The notes: generated by a model from the letters alone, not told the origin. Positions 1-10,330 are shown, numbered from the stretch's first letter. The stretch is 38,675 nt of DNA from Erysipelotrichaceae bacterium (GCA_022767485.1 JALEMY010000024.1:1-38675), one strand, 5' to 3'. Made by a program: numbers and translations.

Positions 1-3000
1 AATATTTCATTACCTTCAAGTGTTAATTATATTGGTGATAGAGCATTTTCAGAAAGTGGTTTAGAAAGTTTTACTGTTAATGAAAATACTACTCATCTTG
101 GAGAAGGTATATTTGCATATTGTGATAATCTTACTACATTAGATGTTGAAGAAGGAAATAGTGTTTATTCTTCAACTAATAATGTAATTTATTATACAAA
201 TGAGAATAATAAAAAGGTATTATATTGTCATGCTTCAGGCATCGATGATGATTTTATTGTACCAAATGATGTTTATATTATTGATATGTATGCTTTTGCA
301 GGTTGCAATATGCAACATGTTACATTAAATGAAGGATTAAATGAAATTAAAAATGATGCATTTTCAAAGTGTAATGATTTAGTTGAAATTGTCTTTCCTC
401 AAAGTTTAGAGACTATAGGTGTACGGGCATTTGAATCCTGTACATCTCTTGGCGATATAGTAATAACAAGAAATATAATCAATTTATCTAGACATGCATT
501 TTGTTATGACTATAATATTAAAAACATTACTATTGAAGAAGGAAGTAAACTAAGTCGTCTTGGAAGTGGTGTTTTTGGCTATACAGGTATTACGAGTTTT
601 ACTATTCCTTCAAACATAACAAGTATTGCTCAATATGCTTTTGAAGGATGTAATAATCTAAAAGAAGTAACTTTTGCAGAAGGAAATACTCTTGAAAGTA
701 TTTCTGCATACATGTTTGATGGAGCATATTCATTAGAAAGGATTACTTTTGCTAATGATAACAAAATAAAACATATACAAGCACGTGCCTTTTCTGGAAT
801 GTCTTCTTTAAAATACGTTAACTTTGAAGTGTTAACAAGTCTTGAAGAGATAGATAATTATGCTTTTTGGGGATGTTCTTCTTTAGAAAATGTCACTTTA
901 AATGAGGGATTAACATATATAGGAAGATATGCATTTACTGGATGTAAATTGCTAACTCGTATAGACATTCCAGAAAGCGTAGAGTATATAGGAAGATATG
1001 CTTTTTCTAGTTCATCACAATTAAATGTATATTTTAAGTCTGTTACATTACCGCAAAACTTACAAGATAATTGGGATTATGGAATTCGTGGATTTTACGT
1101 TGGCGTTTTAGAAGTCTTTGAAAACGGAGATTTTAGTTACGCTTTATTAAGTGATGATACGATTTCTTTAGTAAAATACTTAGGAAGTGAAACTTCACTT
1201 GATATATCAACAATTGATGGAAAAATTGTTTCAGCAATTGGTGGTTATGCTTTTTATGAAAACACGACACTTCAAAGTATTACACTACCTAATACAATCA
1301 ATGCTATATATAATTATGCTTTTGCAAAGACATCATCATTACAAAGCATAATTATTCCTAATGGAGTAAATGTAATTCATGATTATGCATTTTATCAAAG
1401 TGGAATTACTTCAATTAATCTTCCTTCATCTTTAAAAAAGATTGGAAAATATGCTTTTGCAGAAACTTCAAATTTAAATAGTGTAACTATTCCTAATACT
1501 GTAGAATATATAAATGATTATGCATTCTATCAAAGTAATATATCATCACTTACATTTGAAGAAAACAGTTCTTTATTAGAAATAGGTGAAAGTGCTTTTA
1601 TTAGTACAAAGATTACTTCTTTAAATATTCCTGATAGTGTCATTAGAATTCATGATAATGCATTTTATAATACTACTTTGCTATCTAGCTTAACACTAGG
1701 TAATGGAGAATTAAGAATTGATGCTAATGCTTTTTATAATAGTGGAATTACAGGAGAATTATATATTCCATCAACGACATATTACATAGGCGAGTTTTGC
1801 TTTGGATTAAATAGTAATTTAACAGCAATTAATGTGTCTGAAGATAATACATATTACGCTTCAGTTGATGGTGTTTTATATAAGAAAGATTTGTCTAGAC
1901 TTATTACTTGTCCTGGTGGAAAAGAAGGAAGTTTTACGATTGATAGCAGTATTCAAAGTATTGCTTTTGGGGCTTTTGAAGGAAGTAAATTATCTGAAAT
2001 TATTATTAGTGAAGATAGCAATCTAACTACAATTGGTTATCGTGCATTTTTAGCAATGAAAAATTTAAGAAGTATTACTATTCCTGATAATGTTTTATCA
2101 ATTGATTATTATGCTTTTGCATATTGTGAGAAATTGGAAGAAGTAAATATTTCTGAAAATAGTGAAATTAGTGGAATTTATGAAGGAGCTTTTTATAATT
2201 GTTCTTCTTTACAAAGCTTTTATATTCCAAAAGGAATTCAAGAAATATCAGATTATGCATTTTATGGATGTACTTCATTAACTAGTGTTACTTACCATCC
2301 TGAATGTGAACTTAAAGGAATTTATAAATATGCTTTTTCTTATACTGGAATGAGTGAAATTATTCTTCCAGAAACTTTATTAGAAATTGGTGATTATGCA
2401 TTTGCTGATATGCCAAATATTACTATGAAAGAACTAAATATTCCATCAACTGTTGAAGAAATTGGCTTTGCAGCATTTAAAGGATGGAACACTCTTGAAA
2501 AAATGACGATTTCTAAAATGTACAACACCTTAGGATATTATTTTGGAGATAACAATTTATTTGATGATTTTATTTATGTTCCTGACACGCTGCTTTATGT
2601 TTCGATTATTGGTGGCAATTTTATTCCTGCTTATGCATTTTATAAATGTAAAAATATAGAAATAATTCATATTTCACAAAGTATTACTATTATACTGCCA
2701 GAAGCTTTTGAAGGTCATAACGAGGATTTATTATTGTGCTTAGAATCAGATACTATACCAATTAATTATGCTGGCATGCCTAGTAATCTTTTGTTTGAAA
2801 TAACATCGCTTTGTGTCAATGATTCTTATATATATGTAATTGATAAAAGCGATAATGCCATAATTATTAAGTATATTGGTTCAGAAACCAATATTATTAT
2901 AAATGGAATAGATGGTCATGAAGTTTCTTATATCTATAAAAATGCATTTTATTTAAATTATAAAATAACTAGTGTTGAAATATTAGATAGTATAAAATCT

Positions 3001-6000
3001 ATTGATGATGCTGCTTTTAGTGGGTGTGAAGCATTAGTTAGTATTGTGTTGCCAGATGGTTTATTATCAATCGGTAGTAATGCTTTTAATATGTGTATTT
3101 CTTTGACAAGTATAGCAATACCAAATAGTGTAACAAGTATTGGAAAAAGTGTTTTTAATGGATGTAGTTCATTGTCTAATGTAGAAATGTCAAGCAGCAT
3201 TACTATCTTCGAAGAAAATGCTTTTAGAGGATGTAGTAGCTTAACAAGTATAACAATACCAGATGGTGTGACAAGTATTGGAAATAACGCATTTAATAGC
3301 TGTAGTTCATTAACTAATATTGTGATACCAGATACTGTAAAATATATTGGAAATTATACATTTTCTTCGTGCATAAATTTATATATATTATTTCAAAATG
3401 ATAATCTTCCTGAAAATCTTGGAGAAGAATGGAATGGAGGTAATGAGTATTTTCTTGGCGTTACCAAATTCGGAAAAAATGATTTATTTGTATATTTACT
3501 ATTTAATAATAATAGCGCTTTAATATTAAAATACATTGGTTCAGATAATGAAATTGAAATTGGGAAGATTGAAGAATGCGATGTTACAATTATTTATAAA
3601 GAAGCTTTTAGATCTTGTGTAAATTTGCAGAACATATCGTTTGGAAATAATAGTCAATTAACAAGCATAGGAGAATATGCATTTTATGGATGTAGTTCCC
3701 TAACAAGTATTACTATTCCAGATAGTGTAACAAGTATAGGAAGTGATGCATTTTCTGGCTGTAGTTCCTTAGCAAGTATAACAATTCCAAATAGTGTAAC
3801 AAGTATTGGAGATTTTGCATTCTGGGGATGTTGTTCCCTAACAAGTATTACTATTCCAAATAGTGTAACAAGTATTGGTAAAAGCACATTTAATAACTGT
3901 AGTTCCCTAACAAGTATCACTATTCCTAATAGTGTATCAAGTATTGGTGCTTCAGCATTTTCAGGCTGTAGTTCCTTAGCAAGCATCAACATTCCAGATG
4001 GTGTTACTAGTATAGGTGATTATGCATTTTCAAGATGTAGTTCCTTAGCAAGCATCAACATTCCAGATGGCGTTACAAGTATTGGAGCTTCTGCATTTTC
4101 AGGATGTTTTTACTTGATGAATGTGTCATTTGAAAGTAATAGTAGTTTATCAAGTATTGGAAATAGTGCATTTTCAGGATGTAGTTCCTTAGCAAGCATC
4201 AACATTCCAGATGGTGTTACTAGTATAGGTGATGATGCATTTTATTATTGTAGATCCTTAACAAGCATAACATTTCCAGATAGTGTAACAAGTATTGGTA
4301 ACAATGCTTTTGAAAATTGTGAAAATTTGACAAGTATTTTAATACCTGAAAGTGTAACGAGTATTGGTAACAATGCTTTTAGAGGAATTGTTAATTTAAT
4401 CATAATGTTGAAGTCTAATGAGTTGCCTGAGATGATTGGTGAAAATTGGAATGGGACAGGTAATTATTATTTGGGTATAAAACAACTTTCATCAAATGAA
4501 CATTATAAATATTTGATTAATAATTCTGATAATGCAATTATTTTAGAATATATTGGCACAAACACAGATATTATAATAAATAACATCGATGGTTATAGTG
4601 TATCAACTATTGGTGAGAAAGCTTTTTATGGATGTAGAGACATTACTAGGGTAACTTTACCTAGTGATTTAAATACGATTATGGATAATGCTTTTGAAAA
4701 TTGTTATAATTTGACAAGTATTTTAATACCTGAAAGTGTAACGAGTATTGGTAACAATGCTTTTTACAGGTGCAATAATTTAACTATTGGATTTAAGTCC
4801 AATAATTTGCCAGAAAATCTTGGTGAAAATTGGAACGGAGGAAGAAGGTATTTTTTAGGAATAAAGCTAATATCTTCAAATGAACAATTTAATTATATTA
4901 TAGATAATTCCGATAATGCAGTTATTTTGAAATATATTGGCACAAACACGGAAATCATTATAGATAAAATCGATGATTATAGTGTTAGTACTATTTCTGC
5001 TTATGCTTTTAAAGACTGTACAGATATTGTAAGCATAAATATGTCTAATAGTGTAATATTTATTGATGAATTCGCTTTTGATGGTTGTAGTAGTTTAACA
5101 AGTATCGTATTATCGAGAAATATTACCAATATTGATTCTTATTTGTTTGGAAATTGTAGTAGTCTAATAAGCGTTGATATACCTGACAGTGTAACAAGTA
5201 TTGGTTATGGTGCATTTTCAGGATGTAGTTCATTAACAAGTATTTCAATTCCAGATAGTGTAACAAGTATTGAAGTGAGTGCATTTTCAGGATGTAGTTC
5301 ATTAACAAGTATAACAATTCCAAATAGTGTAAAAAGTATTGGAGCGAGTGCATTTTCAAGATGTAGTTCCTTAGAAAGCATAGTATTACCAGAATCTATG
5401 TCAACTATTTCATCTTATTTATTTAAAGGATGCAGCAGTTTAACAAGTGTTTTTATACACGATAGTATTACGATAATAATGGATAATGCATTTAGTGAAT
5501 GCACTAATTTAAAAAGTATTAAAATATCTGATAGTGTTACAGCAATAGGTAATGAAGCATTTTATAATTGTAGTAACTTATCTAGTGTTAATTTCGGAAA
5601 TAATAGTAAATTATTGAGTATAGGAAACAATGCGTTTTATAAATGTGTGAATTTAAAAGAATTTGAAATACCTTTAAGTGTCGTATATATTTATGATTAT
5701 GCATTTAACAATTGCAGTAGTTTAACTAATATTAAAATACCTGAAGGAATAACAAACATTGGGAATGGAGTTTTTAATAATTGTAGCAGTTTAATTAATG
5801 TTGAAATACCTTCAACTGTTTTATCAATAGGAAACAGAGCATTTTATTTGTGTAGCAAATTAGATAATATTATATTACCAGAAAATGTATCAACAATTGG
5901 CAGTTATGCTTTTGGAGATTGTTCTAGTTTAAAAATTATTAGAGTATTAGGCTACCCATACATTAATGCTAATGCATTTTATAATGTTAAAGGAAATATT

Positions 6001-9000
6001 GTTTTTGAAAAGCATAAGGAAGAAGTTCCTAGCTGGGATACAAACTGGAATCAAGGATTTAAAGGAACAATCACATATTTATCTGATGAAAATTATCAAC
6101 CATTTTTTACAGATGGTTTGACATTTGCTTTATTAAAGAATGGAACATATAGTATAAATGGATATAATGGAACTGAATCAAAAGTAATAATTCCTAATAT
6201 TTATCAAGGATTATTTGTTACAAATATTGGTGTGAATGCTTTCAAAAACAACGTAAATATAGCATCTGTTACAATACCAAATAGTATAACAAGTATTGGA
6301 AATAGTGCATTTTCTGGCTGTGTTAACTTGATGAATGTGTCATTTGAAAGTAATAGTCGTTTATCAAGTATTGGAAATAGTGCATTTTCAGGATGTAGTT
6401 CCTTAGCAAGTATAACAATACCAAATAGTGTAACAAGTATTGGATCTTCTGCATTTGCTCAATGTAGTTCATTAGCAAGTATAACAATACCAAATAGTGT
6501 AACAAGTATTGGATATAGTGCATTTTATGAATGTGTTAACTTGATGAATGTGTCATTTGAAAGTAATAGTCGTTTATCAAGTATTGGAACTTCTACATTT
6601 TATTATTGTAGTTCTTTAGCAAGTATAACAATACCAAATAGTGTAACAAGTATTGGAGCTTCTGCATTTGAAAGATGTAGTTCCTTAGCAAGTATAACAA
6701 TTCCAAATAGTGTTGCAAGTATTGGAGCTTCTGCATTTGATAGGTGTGTTAACTTGATGAATGTGTCATTTGAAAGTAATAGTCGTTTATCAAGTATTGG
6801 AAATGGAGCATTTTATGGATGTAGTTCCTTATCAAGTATAACAATTCCAAATAGTGTAACAAGTATTGGAGCTTATGCATTTGAAGGATGTAGTTCCTTA
6901 GCAAGCATCAACATTCCAGATGGTGTTACTAGTATAGGTGATTATGCATTTTATGATTGTGAAAAATTAAAGATAATGCAAATTCCTGAATCAGTAACAA
7001 GTATAGGTGATTATGCATTTAATTATTGCTTAAGATTGAGCATAGGATTCAAATCCAAGCAACTACCTAATTCACTTGGTATCGAGTGGAATAATGGTAC
7101 AGAGTATTATCTAGGCATTATTGAAATTAATGCTAATGATCAATACAAATACATATTAAAAGAGAACAACCAATTAGAAATAATTCGATTTATTGGTGAT
7201 GAATCTATAATATCTATTGAAAGGATTAACGGAATCAATGTAACAAGCATTGGTAAAAATGCATTTGAGGAGTGCTACAATTTGAAAGTCATTGTAATAT
7301 CAGAAACTGTGACGAATATTGATGCAAATGCTTTTGAACAAGGCAGTCGGATTAAAATTTGTTTTAAATCAGAGCAATTACCTGAGTCTCTCAGTGGTAA
7401 TTCGAAATTTGATAATGAGTATTTTTTAGGTGTTAAAGATTATATAAATGATTCAATGTTTGAATATTTAGTTTATAAAGATGGGAATGTAGTTATATTT
7501 AAATATATTGGATCAGAAAATAGAATTGAGATAGGGGATTTAGATGGAAATAGTGTAACATCAATATATGAATATGCATTTTCAGATTGCAGCAATCTAA
7601 CTAGTATTATAATACCAAAGTCTGTTACAAATATTGGTGCATATGCATTTGATAAATGTAGCAATTTAATAATAGGATTTGAGGGAGAAACATTGCCTGA
7701 AAAACTTGGCAATAGTTGGAACGGAAATAGAAAGTATTATTTTGAAGTTCAAAGATGTAACGTATACGATAATATAGAATATTTTGTCACATATTCAAAT
7801 ACAATTATTGTCATTGGTGTTTGTGATAAAGAAATGGAATATATTTATATTCCAGATAAAATAGAAGAAATGCCTGTAACAATAATTTATGAAAATCTTT
7901 TCTTAAGTTGCACGTTATTAAAATATTTACGTTTACCTGTTATAACATACAATGCTTTTCCTGATACTCTACGTCAGTTAATTCTATCATCATGTGTGGA
8001 TTCGATTACTGATTTTTCTTCTTCTGCTGAAAATGTTTTAGAAATATATTGTTATCAAGATAGAAACAATTGTGAGTGGGAATATATTTGGAAAGACAAT
8101 TGCATTTCATACTTTTTAAACGAGTGGAATGAAGCTGTTTTCCACGATTATAAAGGAAATATATTAGCTTTCTCAGCATATAAAAGTAGTGAAATATTAA
8201 GAGTTCCAGCAGATCTTTTACTCGAAGTAAATGAGGAACACTATATATACAGTTTTATTGGTTGGGATATTAATAACGATGGTGTTGCAGATACATTGCC
8301 TGCAATTCTAAAAGGAAAAATAATTGCTTATCCACTTTATGAAGTGACTTGTAAACATGATATTATAGAATGGGTAATTGACATAGAACCATATTGTGTT
8401 ACAACAGGATTAAAACATAAAGAATGTTCAGTTTGTGGTGAAATGTTTGAAAAAGAAGTACTAGCAGCACTTGGTCATTCTCATGCAGATGCAGTCGAAG
8501 AAAATAGAGTAGAAGCAACATGTTTAGAAACAGGATATTATGAAAGCGTTGTTTACTGTAGCGTATGTGGTGAAGAATTATCAAGAACTGAAATTACTCT
8601 TGATGCACTAGACCATGATTTAATACATCATGAAGCAGTTGCACCAACATGTACAGAAATTGGATGGAATAAATATGATACATGTAGTAGATGTGACTAT
8701 TCTACTTATGTAGAACTAGCAGCAATCGGTCATACTCATGCAGATGCAGTAGAAGAAAATAGAGTAGAACCTACATGTTTGGAAACAGGACATTATGATA
8801 GCGTTGTATACTGTAGTGTATGTGGCGAAGAATTATCAAGAACTGAAATTACTCTTGATGCACTTGGTCATACTTCTTCAGAAGTTGTAGAAGAAAATAG
8901 ATTAGAACCTACATGTTTAGAAGCAGGACATTATGATAGTGTTGTATACTGTAGTGCATGTGGCGAAGAATTATCAAGAACTGAAATTATACTTGAAGCT

Positions 9001-10254
9001 TTAGGTCATACTCCTGCAGAAGCTGTAGAAGAAAATAGATTAGAACCTACATGTTTAGAAGCAGGACATTATGATAGCGGTGTTTACTGGAGTGTATGTG
9101 GTGAAGAATTATCAAGAACTGAAAGTGCTCTTGATGCACTTGGTCATGATTTAACACATCATGAAGCAAAAGCACCAACATGTACAGAAATAGGTTGGGA
9201 AGCATATGATACTTGTTCTCGTTGTGATTATTCTACTTATAATGAACTTTCTGCTTTAGGTCATACTCCTGCAGAAGCAGCAGAAGAAAATAGAGTAGAA
9301 CCTACATGTTTAGAAGTAGGACATTATGATAGCGTTGTTTACTGTAGTGTATGTGGTGAAGAATTATCAAGAAGTGTAATTATTCTTGAAGCACTAGGAC
9401 ATGATTTAACACATCATGAAGCAAAAGATGCAACATGTACAGAAATCGGATGGGAAGCATATGATACTTGCTCACGTTGTGATTATTCAACTTATAATGA
9501 ACTTTCTGCTTTAGGTCATACTCCTGCAGAAGCTGTAGAAGAAAATAGAGTAGAACCTACATGTTTGGAAACAGGACATTATGAGAGTGTTGTATACTGT
9601 AGTGTATGTGGTGAAGAATTATCAAGAACAGAAATCACACTTGAAGCTTTAGGACATGATTTAACACATCATGAAGCAAAAGATGCAACATGTACAGAAA
9701 AAGGCTGGAATGAATATTATACATGTAGTAGATGTGATTATTCTACTTATAACGAGATTTCTGCTTTAGGTCATACTCCTGCAGAAGCAGTAGAAGAAAA
9801 TAAAGTAGAAGCAACATGCTTAGATAAGGGACATTATGATAGCGTTGTATATTGTAGTGTATGTGGCGAAGAATTATCAAGAAGTGTAATTATTCTTGAA
9901 GCACTAGGTCATAAATATGACTTTGATAATATTTCTTGGAGTTTTGCTGATGATTACTCATCTGCTATTGCAACATTAACTTGTTTTACTGATAATACTC
10001 ATGTGCTTGAAGTAGTTGCAAATATTACTTCATCAACAAATGAAGAAGGAAAAATAGTATATACAGCAACTGCTGAAATTGCTGGTAAGATCTATAGTTA
10101 TGAAAAGATAGTTGATGCACCAAATGATAATAAGATTGATTTTGGTTGTAATGGTATGGTTAATGAAAGTTCAGTTGCAGGAAATATTGTATTAGTATTA
10201 GTAGCATTTATTATTGCACTTATTAAAAGACGTAAAAGTAAAATGCTAGGATAA
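1..10254 (+). CDS. Giant BspA-like LRR_5 surface protein (5' end outside window)
   Basis: The reading frame is open from base 1, so the start lies upstream; 3417 residues are visible. Residues 1 to about 2660 are leucine-rich repeats of the BspA/LRR_5 type, about 23 residues each, with the core SLTSITIPDSVTSIG followed by AF and C. Nine non-LRR modules of about 65 residues interrupt them. Bases 8118-8343 (ending FIGWDINNDGVADTLP) resemble an InlB B-repeat. Bases 8350-9912 hold Cys-rich repeats. The tail has FGCNG, a hydrophobic stretch and RRK at the extreme C-terminus, which suggests membrane anchoring; no LPXTG motif is seen. BspA-type proteins are surface adhesins in other bacteria, so host or microbe attachment is likely here but inferred. 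A hairpin terminator follows the stop directly. The next gene has its own promoter, so this gene ends its transcription unit. Confidence 0.93.
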   Translation, partial: NISLPSSVNYIGDRAFSESGLESFTVNENTTHLGEGIFAYCDNLTTLDVEEGNSVYSSTNNVIYYTNENNKKVLYCHASGIDDDFIVPNDVYIIDMYAFAGCNMQHVTLNEGLNEIKNDAFSKCNDLVEIVFPQSLETIGVRAFESCTSLGDIVITRNIINLSRHAFCYDYNIKNITIEEGSKLSRLGSGVFGYTGITSFTIPSNITSIAQYAFEGCNNLKEVTFAEGNTLESISAYMFDGAYSLERITFANDNKIKHIQARAFSGMSSLKYVNFEVLTSLEEIDNYAFWGCSSLENVTLNEGLTYIGRYAFTGCKLLTRIDIPESVEYIGRYAFSSSSQLNVYFKSVTLPQNLQDNWDYGIRGFYVGVLEVFENGDFSYALLSDDTISLVKYLGSETSLDISTIDGKIVSAIGGYAFYENTTLQSITLPNTINAIYNYAFAKTSSLQSIIIPNGVNVIHDYAFYQSGITSINLPSSLKKIGKYAFAETSNLNSVTIPNTVEYINDYAFYQSNISSLTFEENSSLLEIGESAFISTKITSLNIPDSVIRIHDNAFYNTTLLSSLTLGNGELRIDANAFYNSGITGELYIPSTTYYIGEFCFGLNSNLTAINVSEDNTYYASVDGVLYKKDLSRLITCPGGKEGSFTIDSSIQSIAFGAFEGSKLSEIIISEDSNLTTIGYRAFLAMKNLRSITIPDNVLSIDYYAFAYCEKLEEVNISENSEISGIYEGAFYNCSSLQSFYIPKGIQEISDYAFYGCTSLTSVTYHPECELKGIYKYAFSYTGMSEIILPETLLEIGDYAFADMPNITMKELNIPSTVEEIGFAAFKGWNTLEKMTISKMYNTLGYYFGDNNLFDDFIYVPDTLLYVSIIGGNFIPAYAFYKCKNIEIIHISQSITIILPEAFEGHNEDLLLCLESDTIPINYAGMPSNLLFEITSLCVNDSYIYVIDKSDNAIIIKYIGSETNIIINGIDGHEVSYIYKNAFYLNYKITSVEILDSIKSIDDAAFSGCEALVSIVLPDGLLSIGSNAFNMCISLTSIAIPNSVTSIGKSVFNGCSSLSNVEMSSSITIFEENAFRGCSSLTSITIPDGVTSIGNNAFNSCSSLTNIVIPDTVKYIGNYTFSSCINLYILFQNDNLPENLGEEWNGGNEYFLGVTKFGKNDLFVYLLFNNNSALILKYIGSDNEIEIGKIEECDVTIIYKEAFRSCVNLQNISFGNNSQLTSIGEYAFYGCSSLTSITIPDSVTSIGSDAFSGCSSLASITIPNSVTSIGDFAFWGCCSLTSITIPNSVTSIGKSTFNNCSSLTSITIPNSVSSIGASAFSGCSSLASINIPDGVTSIGDYAFSRCSSLASINIPDGVTSIGASAFSGCFYLMNVSFESNSSLSSIGNSAFSGCSSLASINIPDGVTSIGDDAFYYCRSLTSITFPDSVTSIGNNAFENCENLTSILIPESVTSIGNNAFRGIVNLIIMLKSNELPEMIGENWNGTGNYYLGIKQLSSNEHYKYLINNSDNAIILEYIGTNTDIIINNIDGYSVSTIGEKAFYGCRDITRVTLPSDLNTIMDNAFENCYNLTSILIPESVTSIGNNAFYRCNNLTIGFKSNNLPENLGENWNGGRRYFLGIKLISSNEQFNYIIDNSDNAVILKYIGTNTEIIIDKIDDYSVSTISAYAFKDCTDIVSINMSNSVIFIDEFAFDGCSSLTSIVLSRNITNIDSYLFGNCSSLISVDIPDSVTSIGYGAFSGCSSLTSISIPDSVTSIEVSAFSGCSSLTSITIPNSVKSIGASAFSRCSSLESIVLPESMSTISSYLFKGCSSLTSVFIHDSITIIMDNAFSECTNLKSIKISDSVTAIGNEAFYNCSNLSSVNFGNNSKLLSIGNNAFYKCVNLKEFEIPLSVVYIYDYAFNNCSSLTNIKIPEGITNIGNGVFNNCSSLINVEIPSTVLSIGNRAFYLCSKLDNIILPENVSTIGSYAFGDCSSLKIIRVLGYPYINANAFYNVKGNIVFEKHKEEVPSWDTNWNQGFKGTITYLSDENYQPFFTDGLTFALLKNGTYSINGYNGTESKVIIPNIYQGLFVTNIGVNAFKNNVNIASVTIPNSITSIGNSAFSGCVNLMNVSFESNSRLSSIGNSAFSGCSSLASITIPNSVTSIGSSAFAQCSSLASITIPNSVTSIGYSAFYECVNLMNVSFESNSRLSSIGTSTFYYCSSLASITIPNSVTSIGASAFERCSSLASITIPNSVASIGASAFDRCVNLMNVSFESNSRLSSIGNGAFYGCSSLSSITIPNSVTSIGAYAFEGCSSLASINIPDGVTSIGDYAFYDCEKLKIMQIPESVTSIGDYAFNYCLRLSIGFKSKQLPNSLGIEWNNGTEYYLGIIEINANDQYKYILKENNQLEIIRFIGDESIISIERINGINVTSIGKNAFEECYNLKVIVISETVTNIDANAFEQGSRIKICFKSEQLPESLSGNSKFDNEYFLGVKDYINDSMFEYLVYKDGNVVIFKYIGSENRIEIGDLDGNSVTSIYEYAFSDCSNLTSIIIPKSVTNIGAYAFDKCSNLIIGFEGETLPEKLGNSWNGNRKYYFEVQRCNVYDNIEYFVTYSNTIIVIGVCDKEMEYIYIPDKIEEMPVTIIYENLFLSCTLLKYLRLPVITYNAFPDTLRQLILSSCVDSITDFSSSAENVLEIYCYQDRNNCEWEYIWKDNCISYFLNEWNEAVFHDYKGNILAFSAYKSSEILRVPADLLLEVNEEHYIYSFIGWDINNDGVADTLPAILKGKIIAYPLYEVTCKHDIIEWVIDIEPYCVTTGLKHKECSVCGEMFEKEVLAALGHSHADAVEENRVEATCLETGYYESVVYCSVCGEELSRTEITLDALDHDLIHHEAVAPTCTEIGWNKYDTCSRCDYSTYVELAAIGHTHADAVEENRVEPTCLETGHYDSVVYCSVCGEELSRTEITLDALGHTSSEVVEENRLEPTCLEAGHYDSVVYCSACGEELSRTEIILEALGHTPAEAVEENRLEPTCLEAGHYDSGVYWSVCGEELSRTESALDALGHDLTHHEAKAPTCTEIGWEAYDTCSRCDYSTYNELSALGHTPAEAAEENRVEPTCLEVGHYDSVVYCSVCGEELSRSVIILEALGHDLTHHEAKDATCTEIGWEAYDTCSRCDYSTYNELSALGHTPAEAVEENRVEPTCLETGHYESVVYCSVCGEELSRTEITLEALGHDLTHHEAKDATCTEKGWNEYYTCSRCDYSTYNEISALGHTPAEAVEENKVEATCLDKGHYDSVVYCSVCGEELSRSVIILEALGHKYDFDNISWSFADDYSSAIATLTCFTDNTHVLEVVANITSSTNEEGKIVYTATAEIAGKIYSYEKIVDAPNDNKIDFGCNGMVNESSVAGNIVLVLVAFIIALIKRRKSKMLG
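6321..6959 (+). repeat. Three tandem 213-bp units inside the LRR region
   Basis: Copies begin at 6321, 6534 and 6747, exactly 213 bp (71 codons, three LRR_5 units) apart. Each starts with the same stretch of about 55 bases, encoding NLMNVSFESNSRLSSIG. Differences between copies fall mainly at the codons between SIG, AF and C. A related copy lies near 4110. This looks like recent intragenic duplication. Confidence 0.9.
8350..9912 (+). repeat. Cys-rich C-terminal repeat array (7 long and 4 short units)
   Basis: After a divergent first unit (CSVCGEMFEKEVLAALGH) there are seven 46-residue units containing PTCLETGHYDSVVYCSVCGE and four 39-residue units containing PTCTEIGWEAYDTCSRCDYS, all ending in LGH or a close variant. 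Each unit normally has three Cys: one lone Cys and a CxxC pair. In the fourth long unit the first Cys of the pair is Trp (TGG at 9088-9090). The spacing suggests metal-binding or disulfide knuckles in a stalk; that role is inferred. Confidence 0.88.
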
Positions 10255-10260
10255 AATCAT

Positions 10261-10290
10261 ATGGGCGATGAATGTTTCATCGCCTATTTT
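10261..10290 (+). terminator. Terminator of the giant surface protein gene
   Basis: A stem of 9 perfect pairs, GGCGATGAA / TTCATCGCC, with loop TGT can be extended by three weaker pairs. It is followed by a short T-rich stretch, starting 7 bases after the stop codon. Confidence 0.8.
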
Positions 10291-10330
10291 GAAAAAAAAT
10301 GAAAAATGGTGAAAAAAATCATAAAAAACC

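Noticed and set aside
286-288. ATG at 286 as start of the giant gene
   Set aside because: The frame is open with LRR sequence from base 1, and no ribosome site precedes 286.
3684-3992. Minus-strand open frames within the giant LRR gene (also 2958-3200, 5123-5359, 6323-6523, 7473-7712, 8399-8584)
   Set aside because: They mirror the repeated LRR or Cys-repeat codons of the plus-strand gene, have no ribosome sites and no recognisable products.
3660-6960. CRISPR-like periodic repeats
   Set aside because: The periodicity is in frame, about 69-75 bp, with no unique spacers of fixed length, and it encodes LRR_5 units.
10120-10254. Sortase (LPXTG) anchor on the giant protein
   Set aside because: No LPXTG-like motif precedes the membrane helix; a Cys-containing tail is present instead.
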